64,000 bases of DNA from Paenibacillus monticola (GCF_009664975.1 NZ_WJXB01000002.1:434001-498000), one strand, 5' to 3'. Positions 1 to 9,553 are shown, counted from the stretch's first letter. Notes: a model not told the origin generated them from the letters alone. Numbers and translations: made by a program.

Positions 1-1890
1 GCTCAGTGAAGTCGGAAGTATATATTCCTTCCACCCTGCAGTGCCTGATGTAACCGTCCAGCTATACGGACCTGCTACAACTGTGCCCGTCGAAACATTC
101 CAGATCCGCACATTATGGCTTCCACCCTCACTTGAAGGGGTGTATATTCTAACCTTTGAAACAGTCCCATCCACAATTGCATAGAATTTAGTTCCTAGTT
201 CGTATGGGGCATCATTATCATATCCGAGCGGTGTCTCACTCGTTAATATGGATGTGGGGCCATCGCTTGGCGTTGGCGTCGATGTCGGTGTTGGGGTTGG
301 CGTTGGGGTTGGGGTTCCTCCAGCAGTCAAAGCGGCCGAGTCAATCCTCCCAAAGGAACTTGAACTAGTCCCGCTACCCGTACTATCAATGCCCACTCTG
401 TAGGTTCCTGTGGTAGTTACTGTAAATGTAATGGATTTGCTAGCCCAGCTTGTGTTAGTGAACGACGAACTTTGTACAACGGTACCACTGGAAGCCTGAA
501 TAGCAAACATACGAATGCTAGCCCCACTACTCTGAACAGATGCAGAAAACGTATACGTTCCCGGAGTCAAATGTACGCCTTGATAGATCGCGGAATTTCC
601 AAGGTTAAAGGATTTGATGTAACCCCAGTAGCCTCCAGGCTGACTAACCGCTGCATTATCTGCACCTGAGTCACCTTCAGTAGACCAGAAACTTGTACCT
701 TTATAAGTCGTGCTTGAAGATCCTGCGGAATCAAAATTTGTATTTACTAATGTGGTAGAGCTAGTAATCCCGGCAAAATCAGCATCTCCTGAAAAATCGG
801 TCATTGGTAGATCGCTGAAGCTTGAATGAACCTTTGCGCCTGTGCTGGGCACTGCTATTAGTATGTTATTTTTAAAAGTAATGGATTTCAACGGTGTACT
901 CGTACCTGGTGTGTATACATCATAAGTCAGCGCACCGATCGGACGTGTTGCAATAAAGGTGTTATCATGTACATTCACCTTCGAGATCTCGACCTTCGAT
1001 TGATCCGGTGCAACCCCCGTCCAGTTAATGAAGACAAACCCGTTACTATCTTGAACACCTGTATCGTTGACATAATTGTGGTCAACTTCAATATCATGAG
1101 AAGGCTCAGGATTGGCTGTAGACCACCATGTTCCTCCTCGAGGATCATTGTACGATGCCCATACATAAATGCCATCATCAGCTGTTGTCAGGCTATTATC
1201 GTGCACGTGAATATACTGAGAGTTTGCCAAGCTTACTCCATCACTATTCATAGATGCCGGATTGGATGTGGTGACGCCACTAATGTCACCGTGATCAGAC
1301 TGTCTTACAGTGATGTTATACATCGATGCATTATCAATGGTAATATTGGATATGGAAAACTCACTTACATCAAAGAATCCAATGGCATGAATGATAATGC
1401 TTGTATCATCATTCCCCGTGTTAGTCATTTGAATTGTACCAGAACCGGTAATCGCAATATCATGAGTTCCGGTCCCTGCATAAATAAGTGGATAATTGTA
1501 ATCTGCCCAAGCGTTAAATGGGATAGCCCCTGTCTTTAACCTGCCAAATGTCTGCGGATGAGCATAATCAGCAATAACCTGGCTTTGTTTCAAAATAGCG
1601 TTTGTATTAATGTTTAGAGTTACATTGTCTTTGAGCGTGAGATCACCAGTGAGGAAGGTATAACCTCCAGGAAGATTTACAGTCCCTCCCCCTGCAGCAG
1701 ATACAGCATCAATAGCGGATTGAATGGCAGCCCGGTCATTGGTAGTCCCATTCCCAACCGCTCCATAGCTTAATACACTTGTGTCCAGCGCATAAACGGT
1801 TTTTGGTATGGAAATCACCCAAATCGATAATAAGAAGATTGCAATAAGTACAACATTGAAAGATTTATAACCATTTCCTTTGGTCTTCAT
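1..1890 (-). CDS. Secreted right-handed beta-helix polysaccharide-degrading enzyme (GH28-like), 3' end outside window
   Basis: Read back from ATG at 1888-1890, the frame stays open for all 630 codons to the window edge, so the C terminus is missing. A signal peptide (about residues 1-34, ending VYA) is followed by a GAVGNGTTND segment and a parallel beta-helix. NSDG near 215 and DDG near 238 resemble the Asp motifs of GH28 polygalacturonases; the usual HG and RIK motifs are not evident, so the substrate is open. A carbohydrate-binding-like domain spans about 390-510, then a Pro-Thr linker (about 527-541), then a DUF4082-like domain cut by the edge. GGAGG lies upstream and the amidohydrolase stop is only 18 nt away, so it is probably the last seen gene of the catabolic operon. 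GH28-like is inferred from fold and motifs. Confidence 0.8.
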   Translation of the reverse strand, partial: MKTKGNGYKSFNVVLIAIFLLSIWVISIPKTVYALDTSVLSYGAVGNGTTNDRAAIQSAIDAVSAAGGGTVNLPGGYTFLTGDLTLKDNVTLNINTNAILKQSQVIADYAHPQTFGRLKTGAIPFNAWADYNYPLIYAGTGTHDIAITGSGTIQMTNTGNDDTSIIIHAIGFFDVSEFSISNITIDNASMYNITVRQSDHGDISGVTTSNPASMNSDGVSLANSQYIHVHDNSLTTADDGIYVWASYNDPRGGTWWSTANPEPSHDIEVDHNYVNDTGVQDSNGFVFINWTGVAPDQSKVEISKVNVHDNTFIATRPIGALTYDVYTPGTSTPLKSITFKNNILIAVPSTGAKVHSSFSDLPMTDFSGDADFAGITSSTTLVNTNFDSAGSSSTTYKGTSFWSTEGDSGADNAAVSQPGGYWGYIKSFNLGNSAIYQGVHLTPGTYTFSASVQSSGASIRMFAIQASSGTVVQSSSFTNTSWASKSITFTVTTTGTYRVGIDSTGSGTSSSSFGRIDSAALTAGGTPTPTPTPTPTSTPTPSDGPTSILTSETPLGYDNDAPYELGTKFYAIVDGTVSKVRIYTPSSEGGSHNVRIWNVSTGTVVAGPYSWTVTSGTAGWKEYILPTSLS

Positions 1891-1908
1891 AAACTCTCCT
1901 CCATCCTT

Positions 1909-2751
1909 CTATTTCACGAGTCCCAATATTTCTGGGGTGTTGCGGTGAATAATAGCTTCGATATCCGACTCAGGAATACGTGGCAGATGAGTTCCTTCCA
2001 CAAGGGCATTGATATTACGAAAAGTGTCGATCGTCTGCTGAGTGCTGAAGAACGGATAGTCGCTGCCAAATAACACTTTGTCCGCGACACGATACTCCGT
2101 AACATTCATCATGGCATTATAAAACTGCCAAGGTCGTGCTCCAAGCGCTGACATATCCGCATATACATTCGGATTCTTACGAATGACCGAGACACATTCG
2201 CCGTGCCATGGATGACCGAGATGAGCAATAACCATCTTCAAATCCGGGAAAGCTCTGGCGATGGGATCCAGCATTGCCGGGCGGGATGCGTCAAGAAACC
2301 CAGCGGATACAAACGAAGTCCCCTGATGCCACAGAATGGGGACCTTAAGCTCCTGTGCCTTGGCGTAAATTGGAAAATATTGCTCGCGATCTGGATAGAA
2401 ATTCTGATAGATGGGAGCTAGCTTCAAACCAACCAGGCCAAGCTCCTTCACCGCATATTCCAACTGCTGCGGAGCGTCGCTATCATGCGGATTCACACTT
2501 GCGAAGCCAAATAATCGGCTAGGATGTTTTCCTACATATTCAGCTACATAATCATTAGGTACAATCACTCCTGTTGCAGGACAATTAAAAGCCAGCACAA
2601 TTGCGCCATCGACTTCTTCATAAGCGTTCCAATGATCTTCCGGGGTTATCATTAATTCGTAATCATTACCCCAAGCTCGTTTAGCATCCGATAAGAAGCT
2701 TCCACCTACATGACCAGGGCCAAACAAATGCGTATGACAATCAACAATCAT
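1909..2751 (-). CDS. Amidohydrolase family TIM-barrel metal-dependent hydrolase (lactonase-like)
   Basis: 280 residues, the size of the Amidohydro_2 family, which includes sugar lactonases and ACMSD-like decarboxylases. The metal-binding HTH motif is at residues 6-8; further family motifs are HQGTS, AHLGHPW and FGSDYPF, where the Asp is the usual catalytic residue near the C terminus. There is no signal peptide, so it acts in the cytoplasm. Its start overlaps the stop of the upstream dehydratase (ATGA-type overlap), so translation is coupled. Next to a dehydrogenase, a sugar-acid dehydratase and an aldolase, hydrolysis of a sugar lactone is the likeliest role, but this is inferred from context; family members also hydrolyse other carboxylates. 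Confidence 0.8.
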   Translation of the reverse strand: MIVDCHTHLFGPGHVGGSFLSDAKRAWGNDYELMITPEDHWNAYEEVDGAIVLAFNCPATGVIVPNDYVAEYVGKHPSRLFGFASVNPHDSDAPQQLEYAVKELGLVGLKLAPIYQNFYPDREQYFPIYAKAQELKVPILWHQGTSFVSAGFLDASRPAMLDPIARAFPDLKMVIAHLGHPWHGECVSVIRKNPNVYADMSALGARPWQFYNAMMNVTEYRVADKVLFGSDYPFFSTQQTIDTFRNINALVEGTHLPRIPESDIEAIIHRNTPEILGLVK

Positions 2752-3908
2752 AATGTATTCACCACCAAAGTATCTATCGCGTATCTTCGAATAACTTCTT
2801 CATTGAGTTCCACGCCTAAGCCTGGTGTTGATGGAACATGCACATAACCCTCAGAATCTAGCTGCAAGGGGTTAGTGACAAGTTCGCGACTCAGCGGAGT
2901 ATCATTGGTACAAAACTCTTGAAATACGGGGTTCTTCTGATAAGAATTCAGATGTAAAGAAGCAGCCGTAAGAATGTCAGAGGTCCAAGCATGAGGAATT
3001 AATAGCTTCCCAGACTGTTCCACCATCGTGACCAGCTTTCTGACCTCAGTCAAACCCCCTGCTCGTGAAATATCCGGCTGAATGATATCCACATCTCCTT
3101 CTTCAAGCAGTTGCTTATATTCATACAATCCTGCAAGCTGCTCACCACAAGCAATTCTGGCGTTGACGGCATTTGCCAGCTTTTTATAGCCTGCTAAATT
3201 ATCTGACTTTAAAGGCTCCTCCACAAAAAACACCTTATAATGCTCCAGCTCCTTCACCAGTTGAATCGCAAGCTTTACATCTGAGGTCCACATTCCGTCA
3301 ACCATAATATCCATATCAGGGCCCGCTTCCAGACGAGCAGCTTCAACTAGTGAAACGATTTGCAGTGGATTTTCCGTGACGATACCCCACCCAAATTTGA
3401 CCGCCTTATACCCAAGTCCACGGTATTTTTGCACAGCCTCTTTCATTTCTTGCGGAGTATTACGGAATAATGTACTGGCATAAGCTAGTATTTTCTCATG
3501 ATTTCTTCCCCCAAGCATCACACTCACAGATTGCCCTGTGGCTTTGCCGATAATATCCCAAATGGCAATATCAATGGCACTCATCGCATGAATAGCAGCA
3601 CCTCTGCGTCCTTGGTAAAATGAGGATTGATACATTTTCGTCCAAATTTTGTCGTATTCAAAGGGGTTCTCACCAATGACTGCATACTTCAGACCTTCGG
3701 CAAAAGCATGTATATAACTGGGGGCATCGATAAAAGCCTTCATAATATGGGGATGAGAGTCGCAATCCGCAATGCCTGTAATCCCTTCGTCTGTATGCAC
3801 CTTCACGATAAGCGCATATTGGGGACCTCGCGAGTCTGTAGCTTCTGAACTCATGCCGTAGTGATAAGGACTTTCTAGAATAGATAATTCAATATCTGTA
3901 ATCTTCAT
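2748..3908 (-). CDS. Mandelate racemase/muconate lactonizing enzyme family protein (probable sugar-acid dehydratase)
   Basis: 386-residue enolase-superfamily enzyme with an N-terminal capping domain and a C-terminal barrel. Visible catalytic pieces are K171 (KFG), metal ligands D204, E230 and E256, and the D279/H306 dyad (QPD and PHAW), which place it in the mandelate-racemase subgroup that includes galactonate- and fuconate-type dehydratases. Such enzymes abstract the proton alpha to a carboxylate and usually dehydrate an aldonate to a 2-keto-3-deoxy acid. GGAGG precedes the ATG and the upstream deacetylase ends 2 nt away. The exact substrate cannot be read from sequence. Confidence 0.85.
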   Translation of the reverse strand: MKITDIELSILESPYHYGMSSEATDSRGPQYALIVKVHTDEGITGIADCDSHPHIMKAFIDAPSYIHAFAEGLKYAVIGENPFEYDKIWTKMYQSSFYQGRRGAAIHAMSAIDIAIWDIIGKATGQSVSVMLGGRNHEKILAYASTLFRNTPQEMKEAVQKYRGLGYKAVKFGWGIVTENPLQIVSLVEAARLEAGPDMDIMVDGMWTSDVKLAIQLVKELEHYKVFFVEEPLKSDNLAGYKKLANAVNARIACGEQLAGLYEYKQLLEEGDVDIIQPDISRAGGLTEVRKLVTMVEQSGKLLIPHAWTSDILTAASLHLNSYQKNPVFQEFCTNDTPLSRELVTNPLQLDSEGYVHVPSTPGLGVELNEEVIRRYAIDTLVVNTL

Positions 3909-3910
3909 AG

Positions 3911-4654
3911 TCAGCCCTCCGTTTTATAATTGAAGCGCGATTCCTGATCACTCTCTGGAAGCAGCCTTTTCGACAAGCCCCGATACCAGGCCTCAACTTT
4001 GGTAAATCCTTCAGCATATTTGCACCCGGCTTGATATCCACGGAATTTCCCGACCGTTTCTATCACATCCAGCAGATCTATATCCAATAGATCATGGAAA
4101 ATACGGGTTTGACTCGCATGCTTGGACAACGCTGCTTTCTTTAGCTCGAGGGTCTCTGTAATATCTACAAATTCTGTGGGATGGAAGTCAATCCCACCCA
4201 AATTATCCATCATATATAGCGTAACCTGGCGATTGGTTGCAGGGTGCTTCGTCTTAATATTTGCGATCCCTGCTAACGGCAGTGCATCCCAGACTAATTG
4301 ATGCGTATAACGATGGTCAGGATGATAATCATTTGCTCCGTGTGTAATCACGAGATCCGGATTAATGCTGCGCAGCATATCCACAAACACCAGTCTATTC
4401 TGTACGGTGTTTTCTAACAGCTCATCAGGGTAGTTCATCCAGATTGGAGTCGCTCCAAGAACAGTGCAGGATTGGTTGAATTCAGCTTCTCTAATTCGGG
4501 CTAGTTCTTCTGGTGCCACATCATAATTCCCCATGTTTCCATTAGTAACCACCGCCATAAATACCTGATGACCTTGCTTGACATACATCGCAAGCGTTCC
4601 AGCACACTGCAGCTCGATATCATCCGGATGAGCACCTATTGCAAGAATTTGCAT
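3911..4654 (-). CDS. PIG-L/LmbE family deacetylase
   Basis: Zinc-dependent deacetylase family, known for removing N-acetyl groups from sugars and sugar conjugates (for example BshB and MshB). The signature AHPDDxE follows directly after the start, and HPDH supplies the third zinc ligand. I start at ATG 4652-4654 because GGAGG lies 12 nt upstream and the motif then sits at the usual distance from the N terminus; the ATG at 4676-4678 has no ribosome site. That gives 247 residues. It is inside the catabolic operon, so it may deacetylate the imported sugar; a bacillithiol-type role is less likely here. Confidence 0.85.
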   Translation of the reverse strand: MQILAIGAHPDDIELQCAGTLAMYVKQGHQVFMAVVTNGNMGNYDVAPEELARIREAEFNQSCTVLGATPIWMNYPDELLENTVQNRLVFVDMLRSINPDLVITHGANDYHPDHRYTHQLVWDALPLAGIANIKTKHPATNRQVTLYMMDNLGGIDFHPTEFVDITETLELKKAALSKHASQTRIFHDLLDIDLLDVIETVGKFRGYQAGCKYAEGFTKVEAWYRGLSKRLLPESDQESRFNYKTEG

Positions 4655-4695
4655 TGGCAAATATAGCCTCCATTTCATCGTAAATTCAGCATAAG

Positions 4696-5709
4696 CTAAT
4701 AGCTGAGAACGGTTTTGGTCGCAGAACTTTTGCCATCCATAATCTCTTCAAGTAACGCTTCTGCTTCATCAAATGGGACCTGCTGAGTGATAATATCCTT
4801 CACATTCACCTTACCTGCTTGCACCAACCGAATTCCTTTGTACCACAGCAAGGGGGCTGATGTACAAGTAACTATTGATAAATCTTTGCCAACGATCATG
4901 TCCGAAGTAATAGTAGGGGTGTGGAGACCGTTTAGCCCGTACAGAACTACAGTTCCACTACTAGCCACAAATTCGAAGCAATGGCCAATCGCAGCCTCAC
5001 TTCCAGAAGCTTCAACTACAACCTCAATTTCTTGTTCGGCAAAATAATCTTGAAGTGACACCTTGGTAATGTTCACCACTTCATCCGCACCCAGCCTCAA
5101 CCCTAAGGCTAACGGCTCATCTTTAATATCTAGCAACGTCACCTTTATAGCACCATAGGCTCTGGCTAACTGAATAAATAACAGACCCGCAGGTCCTGCT
5201 CCAAATACAGCCACATGACTGCCGACCATATTCCGAACTCGATCAATCGCGCCTAATGTGCAGTTCAATGGCTCCATCATCGCCCCTTCTGCAAAACTCA
5301 TCTCAGCAGGCAAACGATACAGATTACTTGGTTTCGCTACCACAAATTCACCATAGCCACCACTACCGTAATTTGTCCCCAATTCGCCTCCGTCAGGACA
5401 TAAATACTTTTTACCGGTTAAACAATATTTGCAGCTCCCACAGCTGACAACCGGGTCAATAACGACCCGATCCCCGATCTTCCAGCCCTTGACGTCGTCC
5501 CCAATCTTCACGATCACACCTGACATTTCATGCCCTAGTACCCATGGGGGTTTAGCAAAATCAAGCTTTCCTGACACCATATGGATATCCGTTGTGCATA
5601 TCCCTTCAGATTTTATAGCAATGAGCACCTCATGACTTCCATACTCAGGTGTAGACCAATGGATTTCCTTTTCAATCCTGCCGGTTTCCTTCCACACATA
5701 GGCTTTCAT
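4696..5709 (-). CDS. Zinc-dependent alcohol dehydrogenase (MDR family, sorbitol/threonine dehydrogenase-like)
   Basis: 337-residue medium-chain dehydrogenase. It shows the catalytic-zinc region with GHEMSG, the structural-zinc cysteines in CGSCKYCLTGKKYLC, and a Rossmann dinucleotide loop GAGPAG. These enzymes oxidise polyols, sugars or secondary alcohols with NAD(P). The start overlaps the aldolase stop by one base (TAATG), so the two are translationally coupled. In the operon it is the best candidate for the oxidation step that makes a lactone or ketone from the imported sugar. No signal peptide, hence cytoplasmic. Confidence 0.87.
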   Translation of the reverse strand: MKAYVWKETGRIEKEIHWSTPEYGSHEVLIAIKSEGICTTDIHMVSGKLDFAKPPWVLGHEMSGVIVKIGDDVKGWKIGDRVVIDPVVSCGSCKYCLTGKKYLCPDGGELGTNYGSGGYGEFVVAKPSNLYRLPAEMSFAEGAMMEPLNCTLGAIDRVRNMVGSHVAVFGAGPAGLLFIQLARAYGAIKVTLLDIKDEPLALGLRLGADEVVNITKVSLQDYFAEQEIEVVVEASGSEAAIGHCFEFVASSGTVVLYGLNGLHTPTITSDMIVGKDLSIVTCTSAPLLWYKGIRLVQAGKVNVKDIITQQVPFDEAEALLEEIMDGKSSATKTVLSY

Positions 5710-6374
5710 TACAGAACACCATATTTATCGTAAACCTCACGCAGCAGCTTCCCTGTAAGCAACTCTTCACGCGAATGATTTTCTCCCGTTACTTTTGCCA
5801 GAGCTAATTCCATTACTTGATATAACACAGCATTAGGAATCACAACGACACCATCATAATCCGCAAAAATAACATCTCCTGGATGAACCCTGACACCCCC
5901 TGCATCGACCGGACAATCATAATCAATGACTAAGCCTCGTCCTTTGGAATCTACCGGTTTATATCCTGTCGAATAGACAGGAAATCCAAGTTCAATAATT
6001 TTTTTCGTATCCCTGATGTATCCATCAATGATTGCTCCTCGCGCCCCACGCATCTTGGAAGCCGTCGATAATAACTCCCCCCACATTCCGTTTTGCGTGG
6101 ATTGATTCGTCGCAGCGATCACAATTTCCCCAGGTTTAATGCTGTCTATCACTTCTATTTCTTTCACGTACGGATTATCACTAATATAAAATACATCTAC
6201 AGAAAGAATCGTCTTAGCCCGGCCTGCAATGATATAGTTATGTTCCAACGGACGAATATTGGCATGCATCGCCTGATTTCGGTAGCCCAGTTCATCCAAA
6301 CTGTCACATATCACTGCCGAATATAATTGCTGCTGCATCATGTCAAATAATTGTACATCCTCCATCGTTTCCAT
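5709..6374 (-). CDS. RraA family protein (HMG/CHA aldolase-like)
   Basis: The RraA fold includes both inhibitors of RNase E and class II aldolases/decarboxylases acting on 4-hydroxy-4-methyl-2-oxoglutarate and related keto acids. Visible family segments are GELLSTASKMRGARG, the GYIRD loop with metal and pyruvate-binding residues, and the DYDGVVVIP tail. ATG 6372-6374 is chosen because AGGAGG lies 8 nt upstream; an earlier TTG at 6396-6398 lacks one. That gives 221 residues. Sitting between permease and dehydrogenase genes, it most likely cleaves the 2-keto acid made by the neighbouring dehydratase; a role in RNA turnover is unlikely in this context. Confidence 0.8.
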   Translation of the reverse strand: METMEDVQLFDMMQQQLYSAVICDSLDELGYRNQAMHANIRPLEHNYIIAGRAKTILSVDVFYISDNPYVKEIEVIDSIKPGEIVIAATNQSTQNGMWGELLSTASKMRGARGAIIDGYIRDTKKIIELGFPVYSTGYKPVDSKGRGLVIDYDCPVDAGGVRVHPGDVIFADYDGVVVIPNAVLYQVMELALAKVTGENHSREELLTGKLLREVYDKYGVL

Positions 6375-6394
6375 GGTAAGCGCCTCCTGTTTTT

Positions 6395-7225
6395 TCAACC
6401 TTTTACCGCCCCAGCCACAAGACCTTTGACAAAATAACGTTGAAGACTCAAGAATAGAATGATTACCGGAAGTAAAGCCAAGCTGATCCCACCGAACAAT
6501 AAGCTCAAATCTGCAGCGCCTCTAGCTCCAAAAAACTTGTATAAAGCGATACTTACGGTCGGATAATCTTGAGAGTTCAACAACACAAGCGGTAATAACA
6601 TATCATTCCAAACATACATAAATTGCAAAATAATAACTGTAGCTGTGACTGGTTTGATTAATGGGAGAATAATCTTGAAAAAGGTGTTCACTAAAGAACT
6701 CCCATCCATAAATGCAGCTTCCTCCAACTCTCTGGGTATCGTGCGCATAAAGCCACTGAACACAAAAATGGCAAATGGAGACACAATCGCTGTATAAACC
6801 AAGGCTATGCCTAATAAGGTGTTATTTAAGTGGAAGGTTTTCAGGATGAAGATTAACGGGATCATGGCGGATTGAATGGGAACAAGAATACCCGACAAAA
6901 ACACCCAATACATGACTTTAAACGGTCGTTGGTTAATTCTCGAAACGGCGTAGGCTGCTAACATGGACAAAAGCACACCACAAGCTATGACAAGCACAAC
7001 AATGCTTAAGGTCGTCGAATACGACTTCACGATATCCATCTTCTCAAATGCGCGCGTGATATTACTGAATCCAACGGTGAAATGAGGCAAGGCCAGCGGT
7101 TTCCGCACAATTTCCTCATGAGACTTCAAAGAATTAATAGCCACCAGATACAAAGGAATCGACACTATTGCTGCAAAAATTATCGTAAATATTTCTACCG
7201 CATATTTTTTCCCCCTAATGATCAT
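6395..7225 (-). CDS. Carbohydrate ABC transporter permease (MalG-like)
   Basis: 276-residue inner-membrane permease with about six transmembrane segments. The EAA loop that contacts the ATPase is visible as EEAAFMDGSS...F.KIILPLIKP, and the C terminus has the family ending KGLVAGAVKG. It belongs to the CUT1 type that imports oligosaccharides and glycosides. Its ATG overlaps the stop of the other permease (ATGA). No ATPase gene is present in the cluster; in Bacillus-like bacteria such importers commonly borrow a shared MsmX-type ATPase, which I infer here. Confidence 0.92.
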   Translation of the reverse strand: MIIRGKKYAVEIFTIIFAAIVSIPLYLVAINSLKSHEEIVRKPLALPHFTVGFSNITRAFEKMDIVKSYSTTLSIVVLVIACGVLLSMLAAYAVSRINQRPFKVMYWVFLSGILVPIQSAMIPLIFILKTFHLNNTLLGIALVYTAIVSPFAIFVFSGFMRTIPRELEEAAFMDGSSLVNTFFKIILPLIKPVTATVIILQFMYVWNDMLLPLVLLNSQDYPTVSIALYKFFGARGAADLSLLFGGISLALLPVIILFLSLQRYFVKGLVAGAVKG

Positions 7226-8106
7226 GCTCCCTCAGCTCCCACCTCATATCTTCTCGACATCGCTACAAAGAAGAAGGTAATAAGTATGACTAGCAGTGTC
7301 AATATAAAGGATGCCGACATCGCATATCCTAAGTCCGAGGACTGAAAAGCATAGCGGTAGATCCGGATGGATAGGGTCTCACTAGAGTTAGCAGGTCCTC
7401 CCCCAGTCAGAGCAAAAGGAAGATCAAAAATACGTATCCCATTGGATAATCCAATAAGCACACTCACAGTAATCCCCGGTGCAATCATCGGTAAAGTTAC
7501 ACTAAAAAAGCTTTTGACAGGTGAAGCACCTTCAATTAAGGCAGCCTCCTTTAAATGCTCCGGCACTCCCTGTAATGCTGCAATATACACGATGATGACA
7601 GGACCCATCATTTGCCAAACTGAAATCACGATGATGGACCAAATCACATAGGAAGGTGAATCTACCCAGGGAATATGGATATTTTTTGAAAGCAGCATCG
7701 AAAGTGTTCTATTCAGAAGTCCGTCATTTGCATCCAGCATATATCTCCAAACAAAGGCAGCAACAACGAAAGGAATAACATTAGGCAGGTAAAAGAGCAC
7801 ACGTAATATATTTTTGGTAAATAAAGATTGATCCAGCAATACAGCAATAAAAAGTCCTGCTAAATTTGTAAATAAAGCAGTAGTTAATCCAATGAACAGC
7901 GTTCGCTTTAAAGTATCCATAAATATGCTATCCGTAAAGATCGATTGATAATTAGCAAAGCCGATAAAGCTGTAATCCCCTACGCCCGTCCAATTGGTGA
8001 GGCTGTAGTACAGCGACTGCAGAATGGGTAAAAACAAAAAAATAAATAAAATCATTGAAATCGGGAGCATAAAGAATATCCCTGTCCACAATATTTGTTT
8101 CTGCAT
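7222..8106 (-). CDS. Carbohydrate ABC transporter permease (MalF/UgpA-like)
   Basis: 294-residue partner permease with six predicted membrane helices and the EAA motif (LKEAALIEGASPVKSFFSVTLPMI). The N-terminal segment ILWTGIFFMLPISMILFIF and the following FIGFANY loop are typical of the UgpA/LacF group. GGAGG precedes the ATG. It lies 115 nt downstream of the solute-binding protein gene; a hairpin in that gap may set unequal expression of binding protein and permeases. Heterodimer with the next gene. Confidence 0.92.
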   Translation of the reverse strand: MQKQILWTGIFFMLPISMILFIFLFLPILQSLYYSLTNWTGVGDYSFIGFANYQSIFTDSIFMDTLKRTLFIGLTTALFTNLAGLFIAVLLDQSLFTKNILRVLFYLPNVIPFVVAAFVWRYMLDANDGLLNRTLSMLLSKNIHIPWVDSPSYVIWSIIVISVWQMMGPVIIVYIAALQGVPEHLKEAALIEGASPVKSFFSVTLPMIAPGITVSVLIGLSNGIRIFDLPFALTGGGPANSSETLSIRIYRYAFQSSDLGYAMSASFILTLLVILITFFFVAMSRRYEVGAEGA

Positions 8107-8158
8107 GGAGGACCTCCCTATGATTAATGGGTGTAGGTTATCAATGGAAGCAAGCCCT

Positions 8159-8185
8159 AAAACTGGATCACACGGACCCAGTTTT
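8159..8185 (-). promoter_or_regulatory. Intercistronic hairpin between binding-protein and permease genes
   Basis: An 8-bp perfect stem (AAAACTGG / CCAGTTTT) with a 12-nt loop lies in the gap after the solute-binding protein gene. Only the paired Ts follow, so it is a weak terminator at best; such hairpins often protect the upstream mRNA and raise binding protein over permease. Confidence 0.5.
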
Positions 8186-8221
8186 ATCTTTTAGGTTTGC
8201 AAAGAGCTGAAGATATCGACT

Positions 8222-9553
8222 TTATTTGGTTTTTGTTTTGTCATACTCTTTAATAAATTGGTCAATACTTTCATCCAATTTATCATCAAAGGTATACTTC
8301 TGAGCTGCGTTCCCTAAAGCAATCCATGTTGGACCTGGAACAGGTCCTGTATTCCCGAAAGAGATCACATTATCAGTAGCCAACCAATTCGGCACATCCA
8401 CGTAGGCCGGATCCAAATCACCCACTCCTTTTAGAGCAGACATACTGCCTTTTGCTTTTTGAATCTTGGCATATGTTTCTTTACTGAACAACCAGTTAGC
8501 GAAAAATTTGGTAGCTTCGAGATTTTCCGACTTGGCATTGATGGCTAAACCATCCTCCGGTACGAAAATAACTGGATTCTCATTCTCATCTGCATAAGGT
8601 AAATTCATAAAACCTAAATCTAAATCTGGATTCAGCTTATGAATCGAGCCTGCTTCCCATGAACCGCCGATTAATGTTAAACTTTCACCATTAGTAAAGG
8701 ATTGGCGAGCTACTTCTACCTCATTCGTAAAGCTTCCGACACGTACAAATTGATTTAACTCTTTGAATCTTTCAAAGCCTTCCACCAATACATCACGATA
8801 GCCCTCTTTGGTCCAATCAATCGAATTTGAAAGATAAGCTTCTTTAAATTCTGGATCTACTATGGCTTTGTGTCCGAACGTCCAATGGAAGATATTCGAA
8901 ATCGCGGTTTCCCACTTCGAACTATAAACTAACAGATCTTTACCTTGTTCCTTCAACTTCATTCCGGCCTCAATCATTTCATCCCATGTTTTAAAAGGCT
9001 CAGTGTACCCTAATTCAGCTAACGCTTTTTTGTCATAATCTAGACCCAACACACCAGAGCCCAAGGAGAAATCAACAATTTTGCCATTATAAATGGAGGC
9101 ACCTTTCACGGAATCGAGATAATTGCCCATAGCTTCCATATCCTTCAAATCATATAAGTACCCTGATTCATCTGCTAATCCAGTCGTTACATGACCAATA
9201 TTAATCTCATACAAATCCGGCATTTCCGCGGTGGAAATCTTCGTGCGTAAAGCATCGAATATCCCCCCATCTGGAAGAGCTTCTACCTTAATCTTGATAT
9301 CTGGATATTCACTCTCAAATTGTGTAACCAGTTCTTCATGAATGCCACCAAGTAAAGATTCTCCAATTAATACGTTAACCTCGCCCTTAAGTACAGGAGT
9401 TTCGGTAGTCGGTGCAGCGCTAGCCGCACTGCTTGGAGCCGAACTGGCAGCGGTTGTGGACGTGTTCGCATTTTCTTTACTACCACATGCTGCAAGTAAA
9501 CAAGTAATGACCATTGGCATAATAACCATCGAAACCAAGCTTTTCATTTTCAT
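8222..9553 (-). CDS. Extracellular solute-binding lipoprotein of a sugar ABC importer
   Basis: 443-residue family 1 (MalE/UgpB-type) substrate-binding protein. It has a lipoprotein signal with lipobox LLAAC followed by a Ser/Ala/Thr-rich linker of about 35 residues, then the two-lobe binding fold beginning VNVLIGESLLGG. It is anchored outside the membrane and delivers sugar to the two permeases. GGAGG lies 10 nt upstream of the ATG. It is the first gene of the operon behind a strong promoter with a probable IclR operator, so it should respond directly to the inducer. Confidence 0.92.
   Translation of the reverse strand: MKMKSLVSMVIMPMVITCLLAACGSKENANTSTTAASSAPSSAASAAPTTETPVLKGEVNVLIGESLLGGIHEELVTQFESEYPDIKIKVEALPDGGIFDALRTKISTAEMPDLYEINIGHVTTGLADESGYLYDLKDMEAMGNYLDSVKGASIYNGKIVDFSLGSGVLGLDYDKKALAELGYTEPFKTWDEMIEAGMKLKEQGKDLLVYSSKWETAISNIFHWTFGHKAIVDPEFKEAYLSNSIDWTKEGYRDVLVEGFERFKELNQFVRVGSFTNEVEVARQSFTNGESLTLIGGSWEAGSIHKLNPDLDLGFMNLPYADENENPVIFVPEDGLAINAKSENLEATKFFANWLFSKETYAKIQKAKGSMSALKGVGDLDPAYVDVPNWLATDNVISFGNTGPVPGPTWIALGNAAQKYTFDDKLDESIDQFIKEYDKTKTK

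Noticed and set aside
240-312. Low-complexity repeat near the left edge
   Set aside because: It codes for the Pro-Thr linker between domains of the secreted beta-helix protein.
967-1539. Long plus-strand open frame
   Set aside because: It is antisense to the beta-helix gene, has a Cys/Ile-rich composition and no ribosome site.
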